From Pukyongia salina (GTDB lineage: Bacteria; Bacteroidota; Bacteroidia; Flavobacteriales; Flavobacteriaceae): a stretch of 64,000 bases of DNA. The notes below the pieces were generated by a model. The model had not been told where the DNA came from and ran no database searches. It saw nothing but the letters and a program-made list of their open reading frames with translations. The DNA lies in NCBI RefSeq assembly GCF_002966125.1, contig NZ_CP027062.1, forward strand, positions 2,046,001-2,110,000, written 5' to 3'. Made by a program: the position numbers and the translations under genes. This document shows, one piece after another, positions 9,901 through 15,981 of this stretch (within the stretch, counting starts at the first letter, position 1; each line of letters starts with the position of its first letter).

Positions 9901-10424
9901 CCATTCAGTTGATCATCAACAAGGAATTGGGGCTGGCCAAGAATGAAAATCCTATCCAGGGATCGTTTATCATCGAGGAGTTAACAGAGCTGGTAGAGGA
10001 GGCTGTGCTGGAGGAATTCGACCGGATCACAGAACGCGGGGGAGTTCTAGGTGCAATGGAAACCATGTATCAGCGCAGTAAGATCCAGGAGGAGAGTTTG
10101 TATTATGAAACCCTCAAGCATACCGGAGAGTTTCCAATTATTGGAGTAAACACTTTTTTAAGTAGTAAAGGTTCCCCAACCATCCTACCCGCGGAAGTGA
10201 TAAGAGCGACCGAGGAAGAAAAACAGCAGCAGATCGATACGCTTAAAAACCTCCATAAAACCTATGAAGACAAATCTGTAGAGGTGATCAGGGAGGTCCA
10301 GCACGCGGCAATTCAGAATGAAAATCTCTTTGAGAAGTTAATGGAAGCCACGAAGTATTGTTCGTTGGGACAGATCACCAATTCACTATTCAAGGTTGGC
10401 GGACAATACCGCAGAAACATGTAA
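6999..10424 (+). CDS. icmF: Fused isobutyryl-CoA mutase with G-protein chaperone (IcmF)
   Basis: 1141 aa. IcmF interconverts isobutyryl-CoA and n-butyryl-CoA by adenosylcobalamin radical chemistry. Domain order is as in known IcmF: N-terminal B12-binding domain (~11-140; [13 protein letters not shown] holds the cobalt-ligand His of the DxHxxG-type loop), a MeaB-like GTPase (~190-400; Walker [10 protein letters not shown] near residue 200, NKFD near 342), and a C-terminal TIM-barrel mutase (~560-1110; [39 protein letters not shown]). The fusion sets it apart from methylmalonyl-CoA mutase, with which it is often confused. Which acyl-CoA it prefers depends on two active-site positions I could not align safely. 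Monocistronic; a hairpin tandem repeat follows it. Confidence 0.9.
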   Translation: MQQTPPYQPKNKVRIVTAASLFDGHDAAINIMRRIIQATGVEVIHLGHDRSVEEVVNTAIQEDANAIAMTSYQGGHNEYFKYMYDLLQEKGAGHIKIFGGGGGVILPSEIKDLMDYGITRIYSPDDGREMGLQGMINDLVKQADFPIGDSLNGEITELNKKNPGAIARVISSAENFPEIAKVTLAKIHEKNKTITTPVLGITGTGGAGKSSLVDELVRRFLIDFPDKTIGLVSVDPSKRKTGGALLGDRIRMNAINSPRVYMRSLATRQSNLALSKYVSEAIEVLKAAEYDLIVLETSGIGQSDTEILDHSDVSLYVMTPEFGAATQLEKIDMLDFADLVAINKFDKRGSLDALRDVKKQYMRNHNLWDTPQEELPVYGTIASQFNDPGMNQLYKAIMDLLAEKTNAGLKSNYTISDEMSEKIFVIPPARTRYLSEIAENNRAYDNTVAAQVAVAQKLFGIFKTIESVLGTQPTLDKAGLDIKAEATSEENKEFIKLLLGEFDRVKMDLDPHNWEVIIGWKEKVNRYKAPVYSFKVRGKEINIDTHTKSLSNSEIPKVALPKYEAWGDILQWVLQENVPGEFPYTAGLYPFKRMGEDPTRMFAGEGGPERTNRRFHYVSLGMPAKRLSTAFDSVTLYGNDPDHRPDIYGKIGNAGVSICCLDDAKKLYSGFDLSDAMTSVSMTINGPAPMLLGFFLNAAIDQNCEKYIKEQGLEKEVEKKIEKIYKEKGTARPKYQGDLPEGNDGLGLMLLGVTGDQVLPSEVYEKIKAKTLSLVRGTVQADILKEDQAQNTCIFSTEFALRLMGDVQEYFIEKNVRNFYSVSISGYHIAEAGANPITQLAFTLANGFTYVEYYLSRGMDINKFGPNLSFFFSNGIDPEYSVIGRVARKIWSKALKHKYGANPRAQMLKYHIQTSGRSLHAQEIDFNDIRTTLQALYAIYDNCNSLHTNAYDEAITTPTEESVRRAMAIQLIINKELGLAKNENPIQGSFIIEELTELVEEAVLEEFDRITERGGVLGAMETMYQRSKIQEESLYYETLKHTGEFPIIGVNTFLSSKGSPTILPAEVIRATEEEKQQQIDTLKNLHKTYEDKSVEVIREVQHAAIQNENLFEKLMEATKYCSLGQITNSLFKVGGQYRRNM

Positions 10425-10430
10425 GCAGCG

Positions 10431-10637
10431 AACCACTTTTTCGGAACGAAAAAGTGTGTGAGTCGCTTATCCTGTGTTCAACACAGGATCTCTTCATTCC
10501 CAAGTCTAAATGTATAAACCACTTTTTCGGAACGAAAAAGTGTGTGAGTCGCTTATCCTGTGCTCAACACAGGATCTCTTTCTTCCAGAGTCTAAACATG
10601 TAAACCACTTTTTCGGAATGAAAAAGTGTGTGAGTCG
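10431..10637. repeat. 86-bp tandem repeat with two hairpins per unit
   Basis: Two full units (10431-10516, 10517-10602) and a truncated third (10603-10637), exact 86-bp period. Each unit begins with hairpin A (10434-10456 in unit 1: 9-bp arms, extendable by a G-C pair to 10 bp around a GAA loop) followed by hairpin B (10469-10489: 9-bp arms, TCA loop). Hairpin A occurs three times, hairpin B twice. Units 1 and 2 are identical over the first 46 nt and differ at 10477/10563 and in the last ~20 nt. The array fills the space between the convergent ends of icmF and the next gene. No open frame in it looks coding. Confidence 0.9.
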
Positions 10638-10648
10638 TAATTCGATCT

Positions 10649-11044
10649 TTATAAAGTAAGCATCCAGTTGCGCTGCAACTTTCTAAACTTCTTGATCTCA
10701 CCTCTTAGGATAGGTAGAAAATCCTTCCCGTTAGTATTGGCAAGTTCCAGGCGTTCACAGTTTTTATAAAGCCTGTTTACCAAACTCGTAACCGAAGCTG
10801 CGTATTTGTGCTTTTCTTCGGCGTAGGTCTGACTTTCAGCCTTTAGAATTTCAGGGGCAAGCGAAATAGATTGCTGTACGATATCACCCCCGAAATAGAT
10901 CGATGGATCTTCCTTGCCATCCTCCCGTAACACGGCTAGATCGTCTGTGATATAAGACGAAATATGACGGGATAGGGTAAAGATCTCCTGCGCCTTTTTA
11001 TAGATAGGCGAATGCGGTAGTTTATTTGGAAAACTCGGTATCAT
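10649..11044 (-). CDS. Conserved hypothetical, helical (possibly four-helix-bundle type)
   Basis: 131 aa. Starts MIPSFPNKLPHSPIYKKAQ and is nearly all alpha-helical by eye, with long amphipathic stretches (IYKKAQEIFTLSRHISSYI, SLAPEILKAESQTYAEEKHK, ASVTSLVNRLYKNCERLELA) and a basic C-terminus (KKFRKLQRNWML). The layout resembles small four-helix-bundle proteins, but I do not recognise a named family. A GTG at 11074 would add ten codons, but it lies 2 nt from the -7 box at 11076-11083, so ATG 11044 is preferred. Its 3' end faces the tandem repeat. Confidence 0.6.
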   Translation of the reverse strand: MIPSFPNKLPHSPIYKKAQEIFTLSRHISSYITDDLAVLREDGKEDPSIYFGGDIVQQSISLAPEILKAESQTYAEEKHKYAASVTSLVNRLYKNCERLELANTNGKDFLPILRGEIKKFRKLQRNWMLTL

Positions 11045-11075
11045 CTTTGGAGCAAGCAATTTTTTTAAAGTCACT

Positions 11076-11083
11076 CAAATTTA
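11076..11083 (-). promoter_or_regulatory. -7 promoter box
   Basis: Reads TAAATTTG on the minus strand. Transcription from it would begin at about 11068-11070, after the GTG at 11074, which argues for ATG 11044 as the start of the downstream gene. Confidence 0.5.
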
Positions 11084-11172
11084 CTACTAACTAAATCGAT
11101 TTTAATATAGAATTTAAATTAAAAATGTATATTTACTTTAAGAATTAAAAATTTACAAGAAAATACTTTAAA

Positions 11173-11613
11173 ATGAACATAGATGTGCTAAACCGTAAAA
11201 TTCTAAAATGTTTGCAGGAAAACGCGCGTCTTTCTAATGCCGAGATTGGTAGGCGGGTTGGTATTAGTTCCCCCGCAGTTGCAGAGCGAATACGGAAGAT
11301 GGAAGACTCAGGTCTTATCCATGGATATAAGACGGTGGTATCTCCGTTCGAAGCCGGCTACCAATTAAAGGCCATCGTTACTTTACGTGCCTTTATGGGG
11401 AAACTAAAACCCTTTCTCGAAAAAGTAAAGGAATATGACGAAGTGCTAAACTGTTACCGTATAACAGGGAACGAGAACATCATCATGGAAGTGGTGCTAA
11501 AAAACCAATTTCACCTCGAAAAATTTATCGATCAGCTCATCGTGTACGGGGAGTCGAAAACCCAGATCGTGCTCTCCCATACCATCGCTAACAACGAGAT
11601 TAAACCGGTATAA
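11173..11613 (+). CDS. Lrp/AsnC family transcriptional regulator
   Basis: 146 aa, normal length. N-terminal winged HTH (~1-60): LNRKILKCLQENARLSNAEI then GRRVGISSPAVAERIRKMED, the recognition helix region. C-terminal RAM/ligand-binding domain (~65-146) with LKAIVTLRAFMGKLKPFL and CYRITGNENIIMEVVLK. Lrp/AsnC proteins form octamers and sense amino acids or related small molecules. It is divergent from the hypothetical at 10649-11044 across a ~100-bp AT-rich region that could hold its operators. Its stop codon abuts the stop of the convergent DJ-1-like gene with no gap. The effector is unknown. Confidence 0.88.
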   Translation: MNIDVLNRKILKCLQENARLSNAEIGRRVGISSPAVAERIRKMEDSGLIHGYKTVVSPFEAGYQLKAIVTLRAFMGKLKPFLEKVKEYDEVLNCYRITGNENIIMEVVLKNQFHLEKFIDQLIVYGESKTQIVLSHTIANNEIKPV

Positions 11614-12372
11614 TTAATCTTTAGGAGATTCGATCACCAAATGAGGAACCGCGTTCAGATTCCAGTCTATCACCAGTCCTTGCGCCAGAGACTGCGCAAT
11701 TTCTTTTCCGTATAGAAATTCACACAGATATAAGGCGGCTTCGAAACTCTTTGCACCTCCGGCAGATGTTATGTATTTGCCGTCATGAACAAAAAGGACT
11801 TCCTTTCTAATATCCAGTACGGGAAACATCTCTCGCATCTTATCTATATCACTGGGAAAAGTGGTAGACACAATCCCGTCTAGCAATCCGGCTTTGGCCA
11901 GAACAAAGGCACCGTCACAATGGGAGGTAACAAACCGGGCCCGGGCGTCTGCCTTTCGTACAAAATCCAGCATAGCCTCATCTTCCAGGTCGGTGTCTAA
12001 ATGGTGTTCGGCACTGGGAACCACCAGGATATCGATGGGCGGGAGGGAATCGGTTATATAATTTAGATCTGGAAGGATGCGCATCCCTTCAAAACTGGTG
12101 ATCGCCTCATTGGTATTGGCAACTGTAAATACGTTCATTGCCTTTATTCCTTCTCTAAAGATGGTGTGTTGAAATATATCGTAGGGCGCGGTGAGTTCGG
12201 TATTGTAGACTCCGTCCATGATTAGGAAGGCAACATTGTATCTGCTCGTATCGAGTTTGGGGAATTGTTTTTTTGCTTCGGAAGTATCTTTACCTTCTTT
12301 TTTTATTTCCGAAGAAGAATTACCACAACTTAAAATTCCGAAGAAAATACAAACTAACAAAAACGACCTCAT
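11614..12372 (-). CDS. DJ-1/PfpI family lipoprotein
   Basis: 252 aa. Lipoprotein signal MRSFLLVCIFFGILSCG with Cys at about residue 16, a charged Lys/Glu linker, then a class I glutamine amidotransferase-like DJ-1/PfpI domain (~45-240). The nucleophile elbow FVTSHCDGAFVLAKAGLLDG contains the conserved Cys. Similar domains form the ligand-sensing half of GATase1-AraC regulators, but here no HTH follows, and export to the envelope is predicted. Lies 8 nt downstream of the MFS pseudogene on the same strand and may share its transcript. Enzymatic role unknown. Confidence 0.8.
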   Translation of the reverse strand: MRSFLLVCIFFGILSCGNSSSEIKKEGKDTSEAKKQFPKLDTSRYNVAFLIMDGVYNTELTAPYDIFQHTIFREGIKAMNVFTVANTNEAITSFEGMRILPDLNYITDSLPPIDILVVPSAEHHLDTDLEDEAMLDFVRKADARARFVTSHCDGAFVLAKAGLLDGIVSTTFPSDIDKMREMFPVLDIRKEVLFVHDGKYITSAGGAKSFEAALYLCEFLYGKEIAQSLAQGLVIDWNLNAVPHLVIESPKD

Positions 12373-12380
12373 AATTATAT

Positions 12381-13604
12381 TTAATAAGAAGTAAAGTTAG
12401 GCGATTTTTTCAAGTATCGATACAGGAATAGTGCCATCACGGCAACCCCGATGAGTACATAGAACATAACATACCAGGTGCTATCATAACCGAAAGAATT
12501 AACTAGATTCATTCCGCTGTTGTGACCTATGATGTGCGATAGCGAAAAACTCATGCTGTACACACCCATATAGCTTCCTTTGCGTCCTTTGGGCGCCATA
12601 GATAGTGCCAGGGCATTCGAAAACGGAGAACCGATCATTTCCCCCAGGGTCATAAGAAGCATCCCAATAATTAGGACGCCAGTCCAGCTGCTTAGATTTA
12701 GCACAAGAAAACTCAACGCCAGAAATACGATACCCCAGAAAGTAGCCATTGTTCTTGAGATCTGGATGCGTTCCAGCCAGCCCACCAAAGGCATTTCAAC
12801 AAGTACGATCACCGCTCCGTTGATAAACAACAAAGCGCCAATGAGATCTTCGGAAAGGAAATGAACTTCCTTATAGTATAATGGCATCACCGAAAAGTAC
12901 TGGATGAACATGATACCGTTTGCCACCATGATCACAAAAAACAGCATATAGGCAAAGTTTTGGTAAGGCGGAACTCCTTCTTTTATAACTATTTCTTTGG
13001 GTTCATCCTTACTAACCTTTTTTGGTTTTAGCACGAAATAAAGTAAACCGGCCGCGATCATACATGTTAAACCATCAATCCAGAATAACGAGTTGTAATT
13101 GATCCGGGCAATGATCAATCCACCCAGCACCGGGCCTATGGAAAATCCTAAATTGATCGCCAGCCGGATAAGCGCAATACTACGTGTCACATTTTCGGGT
13201 TTACTGTAAGCATCACAGGCAACAAAAATTGCCGGTCGGTACGAATCGGCAAGGAAGATCACCACAAATATCCCCAGACAGACACTGTAAAAAGTATCCA
13301 GGAATTGGATGCCAATAAAACCTAGGCCTCCAAGGAAAAGGCTCAAAACAATAACACGGTAAAAACCAATATTATCTGTTAACCTACCACCAACATAAGT
13401 ACCAGCAAGCTAACCGAGACCGTAGGCGGACATGATCCAGCCAACCTGCGGCAGGCTAAACCCTTTATCGCTTACCAGATAAAGTGAAAGAAAGGGGATC
13501 ACCATGGCACCTGCTCGGTTTATAAAGGTTACCAACGAGAGTAACCAGATCTCGCGGGAAAGTCCTGTGAAGTTCCTGATATATGTGGAAAATAGTTTCT
13601 TCAT
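12381..13604 (-). pseudogene. MFS transporter interrupted by an in-frame amber codon
   Basis: The frame 13604 to 12381 would give a 407-aa, 12-TM major facilitator superfamily exporter but has one TAG at 13412-13410. The part before it (64 codons) reads MKKLFSTYIRNFTGLSREIW... up to AYGLG; the part after continues in frame with LAGTYVGGRLTDNIGF, the classic MFS loop 2-3 motif (GxxxGGRLTDRxG), and runs to TSY at the end. No other frameshift or stop is seen, so the lesion is a single base, probably a Ser codon (TCG or TCA) changed to TAG. It may be a fresh pseudogene, a sequencing error or, less likely, readthrough or restart. An attenuator-like leader lies directly upstream. Confidence 0.85.
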
Positions 13605-13626
13605 TATTGGTTGGTTATATAAAATT

Positions 13627-13656
13627 AAAACGTCCCGGCAGCTACCGGGACGTTTT
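13627..13656 (-). terminator. Terminator-like hairpin in the leader of the MFS gene
   Basis: Perfect 12-bp stem (13627-13638 with 13645-13656), 6-nt loop. On the minus strand it is followed by TTTTAATTTTAT, a usable U tract, and it ends 22 nt before the MFS start codon. No gene ends here, so it is either the terminator of the small upstream unit or an attenuator of the MFS gene. Confidence 0.75.
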
Positions 13657-13685
13657 ACAATCGAATTATTCTATGTGTTTATAAA

Positions 13686-13760
13686 TCAATGCATACATCG
13701 CCGGAAGTCTGTTGATGTGACTTTCTGGTTGGTGGTTTGGATATATGTATTGACCTTCAT
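13686..13760 (-). CDS. Possible 24-aa leader peptide
   Basis: ATG 13760 to TGA 13686 encodes MKVNTYIQTTNQKVTSTDFR plus RCMH. It begins about 17 nt after a TAnnTTTG box and ends 29 nt before the 12-bp terminator hairpin, the layout of a leader ORF in a transcription attenuator. At this length it could occur by chance. No family is recognised. Confidence 0.3.
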   Translation of the reverse strand: MKVNTYIQTTNQKVTSTDFRRCMH

Positions 13761-13777
13761 TTTATTATTTTGTAATT

Positions 13778-13785
13778 CAAAAGTA
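13778..13785 (-). promoter_or_regulatory. -7 promoter box of the MFS leader
   Basis: Reads TACTTTTG on the minus strand, an exact TAnnTTTG match. No TTG at the usual upstream spacing. It would drive the leader ORF, the hairpin and the MFS gene. Confidence 0.4.
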
Positions 13786-13832
13786 GGAATTATTTCTGAA
13801 GTCGATTGGTTATCTTTACTGAAATTCATTTT

Positions 13833-14447
13833 ATGAGAACCATTTTCTTGCTTTTTGCATTGATATCTTCCTCCCTTGTGTGGACACAGAGCAAAGGAGA
13901 AATTATACGTGAACTTGAGGCGTATCGAGCGGCCGAAAATGAAATGTTCAAGGATCCGGCGCGAACTCCTTTAACCAAAGAAGGACTGGCAACCTTTAAG
14001 ATGTTGGATTATTACCCCATCGATCTGGGTTACCGGGTAAAAGCTAAAATTGTACGCACTCCCGGAGAGGAGCCGTTTCTTCTTCGTACCAATACAGATC
14101 GATTACCGGAATATGTAAAATTTGGGGAAGCGCATTTCAGTCTTTATAACAGGGATCTCGTACTCAATCTTTACAGAAGTACAGAATCTGAAGACGGATC
14201 GGGCATGAGTAACACTTTGTTTGTGCCGTTTACAGACCTAACCAGCGGCGATGGATCTTATGGAGGAGGGCGTTATCTTGAGTTCCCCATTCCTGCTGGG
14301 GATACTATGATCATCGATTTTAATATGGCCTTCAACCCATACTGCGTGTATAACGAAAATTATTCCTGTCCTATCACTCCCCGCGAGAATGATCTTTTTG
14401 TACGTATAGAAGCGGGGATGAAAGACTTCAAGGGATCAGGAAAGTAG
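13833..14447 (+). CDS. DUF1684 domain protein, exported
   Basis: 204 aa. Signal peptide MRTIFLLFALISSSLVWTQ, then a DUF1684 domain: ELEAYRAAENEMFKDPARTP, MLDYYPIDLGYRVKAKI, LFVPFTDLTSGDGSYGGGRY, FNMAFNPYCVYNENYSCPIT. The invariant GGGRYL and NPYC.YN...CP blocks of the family are present. DUF1684 proteins are predicted secreted or periplasmic with unknown activity. ATG 13833 is used because the upstream TTG at 13806 would add residues in front of a normal signal peptide. The last 12 nt overlap the convergent crcB gene. Confidence 0.85.
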   Translation: MRTIFLLFALISSSLVWTQSKGEIIRELEAYRAAENEMFKDPARTPLTKEGLATFKMLDYYPIDLGYRVKAKIVRTPGEEPFLLRTNTDRLPEYVKFGEAHFSLYNRDLVLNLYRSTESEDGSGMSNTLFVPFTDLTSGDGSYGGGRYLEFPIPAGDTMIIDFNMAFNPYCVYNENYSCPITPRENDLFVRIEAGMKDFKGSGK

Positions 14448-14810
14448 ACGCCCCAGCCATATTCCCAGGAACACCGCTGCAAACCCCAGTACCAGGCTGC
14501 CAAGGGTATATAGGCTAAAGGTGAGCAGATCGCCATTCTTTAGCAGGTTGTAATTTTCGTAAGCGAAAGCCGAATAGGTTGTGAATCCGCCGCATAAACC
14601 TGTCACTAGAAATAACACCGAACTTTGAGAAACAGAGCTATTGCGTAAGGCAAGGCCCATAATTAGCCCTATTAATAAACTTCCCAATATATTAACTGTA
14701 AAAGTACCCAGGGGAAACGGGGCCCACGAACCGCCTGCCCATTTACCTACACCATATCTAAGGACACTACCCAAACCTCCGCCAAGAAATACTAAAAGAA
14801 GGTGTTTCAT
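14436..14810 (-). CDS. crcB: Fluoride ion channel CrcB/FluC
   Basis: 124 aa, four TM helices, the normal length. CrcB exports fluoride as an antiparallel dimer in the inner membrane. Family motifs are GGGLGSVLRYGV at the N-terminus, PLGTFTVNILGSLLIGL, and GLCGGFTTYSAFAYE with the fluoride-lining Thr/Ser and Phe region. Its ATG shares one base with the stop of the SRPBCC/GyrI gene upstream (TAATG arrangement), so the two are translationally coupled. No fluoride riboswitch is visible upstream of the pair. Confidence 0.92.
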   Translation of the reverse strand: MKHLLLVFLGGGLGSVLRYGVGKWAGGSWAPFPLGTFTVNILGSLLIGLIMGLALRNSSVSQSSVLFLVTGLCGGFTTYSAFAYENYNLLKNGDLLTFSLYTLGSLVLGFAAVFLGIWLGRLLS

Positions 14811-15871
14811 TAATTTAAGCCGGACATTGAAGGAGTTAAAACAGGTATATAGATCTCGGTAACCCAGTTTGCAGGGTTAGGTTCCATCCCCGGATCGTTG
14901 GCGTAAATCTCAAACATATCCCGCGATGGATCGACCGTGATATTATTCGTTTTCAAATATTCCTCGGCCTGGGCATATGCTTGGGATAGATTTTCGTATT
15001 TACCTTTAAGGGTAGTTTTTAAGGCATTAACCGGTTCCATATAATTGCATAATACAGGACTACCTTTAGGTGTGATCACGCGGGCCGCTACCGGAATGGC
15101 TGCTGAAAAGATCACTGTGCCATTTTGTTCATCTATCTCGTGGTAGATGGTAAATGGCATCCCGGCCATACTTAGATTATTCTGTGTCATATAATCGTGC
15201 AACTGCCCCATCATCGGTCCTATCTTTTCACCTATTTCCGAAAGCTTGGAGGAAGTTGTGTTGTACATATAGAATCCCCCTCCATATCGGGTAAGTCCAT
15301 CAACTGTGACGGTGTATGCGTTCATCGACTTACCAACTTCCTCTTCCAGGTTATCGAGGCCTTTGCCATACATCTGCCGGAGAACAGTTTCGAAATCTTC
15401 AGACTGAAAAGACATAAAGACTTTCTCCAAAAAACTGTGTTCCCCTTTCATACCCCAGGTGACTTTGGTCTTACCGGCTTCTTCCGCAGGTTCGAAACGC
15501 CAGTAAATATCACTTTCCGAATCTCCAAGTGGTGTGTTGAAGATGATCTTCTGGTCGATCTCTTTGTTAGGGATCACTTTAACGGTTTGCATAGTTCCGT
15601 CTCCCATGACGGCACTTGTCCATGAATACGAGGCACCCTCACCTTCCGTCTTTTCGGCATAATTGTAGACTATGTTCGCATCTTCTTCCGCCCAGGGCCC
15701 CCAACTTTCCCAGTTCTTGAAATCCTTCACATTATTGTAAATAACTTCTGCGGGAGCATCGAATACTTTGGTGTTAGCAACATCGAAGGTGCCGTCTTTT
15801 GTCCCGAAGTAAATGCCACCTGCAACAATCACAATGAGCAGTAGAAATAGTATGTATTTTAAGATTTTCAT
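14810..15871 (-). CDS. SRPBCC (polyketide-cyclase-like) and GyrI-like effector-binding protein
   Basis: 353 aa. N-terminal TM anchor (MKILKYILFLLLIVIVAGGIY), then an SRPBCC/START-like lipid-binding domain (~30-175; FDAPAEVIYNNVKDFKNWESW, VTWGMKGEHSFLEKVFMSF), then a GyrI/AraC-effector-binding-like domain (~185-353; SKLSEIGEKIGPMMGQLHDY, YHEIDEQNGTVIFSAAIPV, YAQAEEYLKTNNITVDPS). Both domains bind small hydrophobic ligands; the pairing is common in Bacteroidota but uncharacterised. ATG 15871 is chosen because it opens the membrane anchor. It overlaps crcB by 1 nt. Confidence 0.8.
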   Translation of the reverse strand: MKILKYILFLLLIVIVAGGIYFGTKDGTFDVANTKVFDAPAEVIYNNVKDFKNWESWGPWAEEDANIVYNYAEKTEGEGASYSWTSAVMGDGTMQTVKVIPNKEIDQKIIFNTPLGDSESDIYWRFEPAEEAGKTKVTWGMKGEHSFLEKVFMSFQSEDFETVLRQMYGKGLDNLEEEVGKSMNAYTVTVDGLTRYGGGFYMYNTTSSKLSEIGEKIGPMMGQLHDYMTQNNLSMAGMPFTIYHEIDEQNGTVIFSAAIPVAARVITPKGSPVLCNYMEPVNALKTTLKGKYENLSQAYAQAEEYLKTNNITVDPSRDMFEIYANDPGMEPNPANWVTEIYIPVLTPSMSGLN

Positions 15872-15952
15872 AAGGGTGAGGAGTTGATAGTTTATGCTAA
15901 GATAATCAATTTTATACGTGCCTAAAATCTTTAAAAGCATGAAATGATTTGC

Positions 15953-15960
15953 TACATTTG
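15953..15960 (+). promoter_or_regulatory. -7 promoter box of the DPP III gene
   Basis: TACATTTG, exact TAnnTTTG match, 21 nt before ATG 15982. Confidence 0.5.
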
Positions 15961-15981
15961 TGGAAATTTAAAATCAATACT

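Noticed and set aside
10358-10603. An 81-codon open frame running from the end of icmF through the tandem repeat
   Set aside because: It overlaps the icmF coding end in another frame and its amino acids merely repeat with the 86-bp units; the DNA is explained by hairpins.
10431-10637. CRISPR array
   Set aside because: Period is 86 bp with whole-unit similarity, no unique spacers between short repeats, and no cas genes in the window.
13504-13836. 110-codon plus-strand frame upstream of the DUF1684 gene
   Set aside because: It covers the MFS N-terminus in antisense and the palindromic terminator, and has no plausible start or homology pattern.
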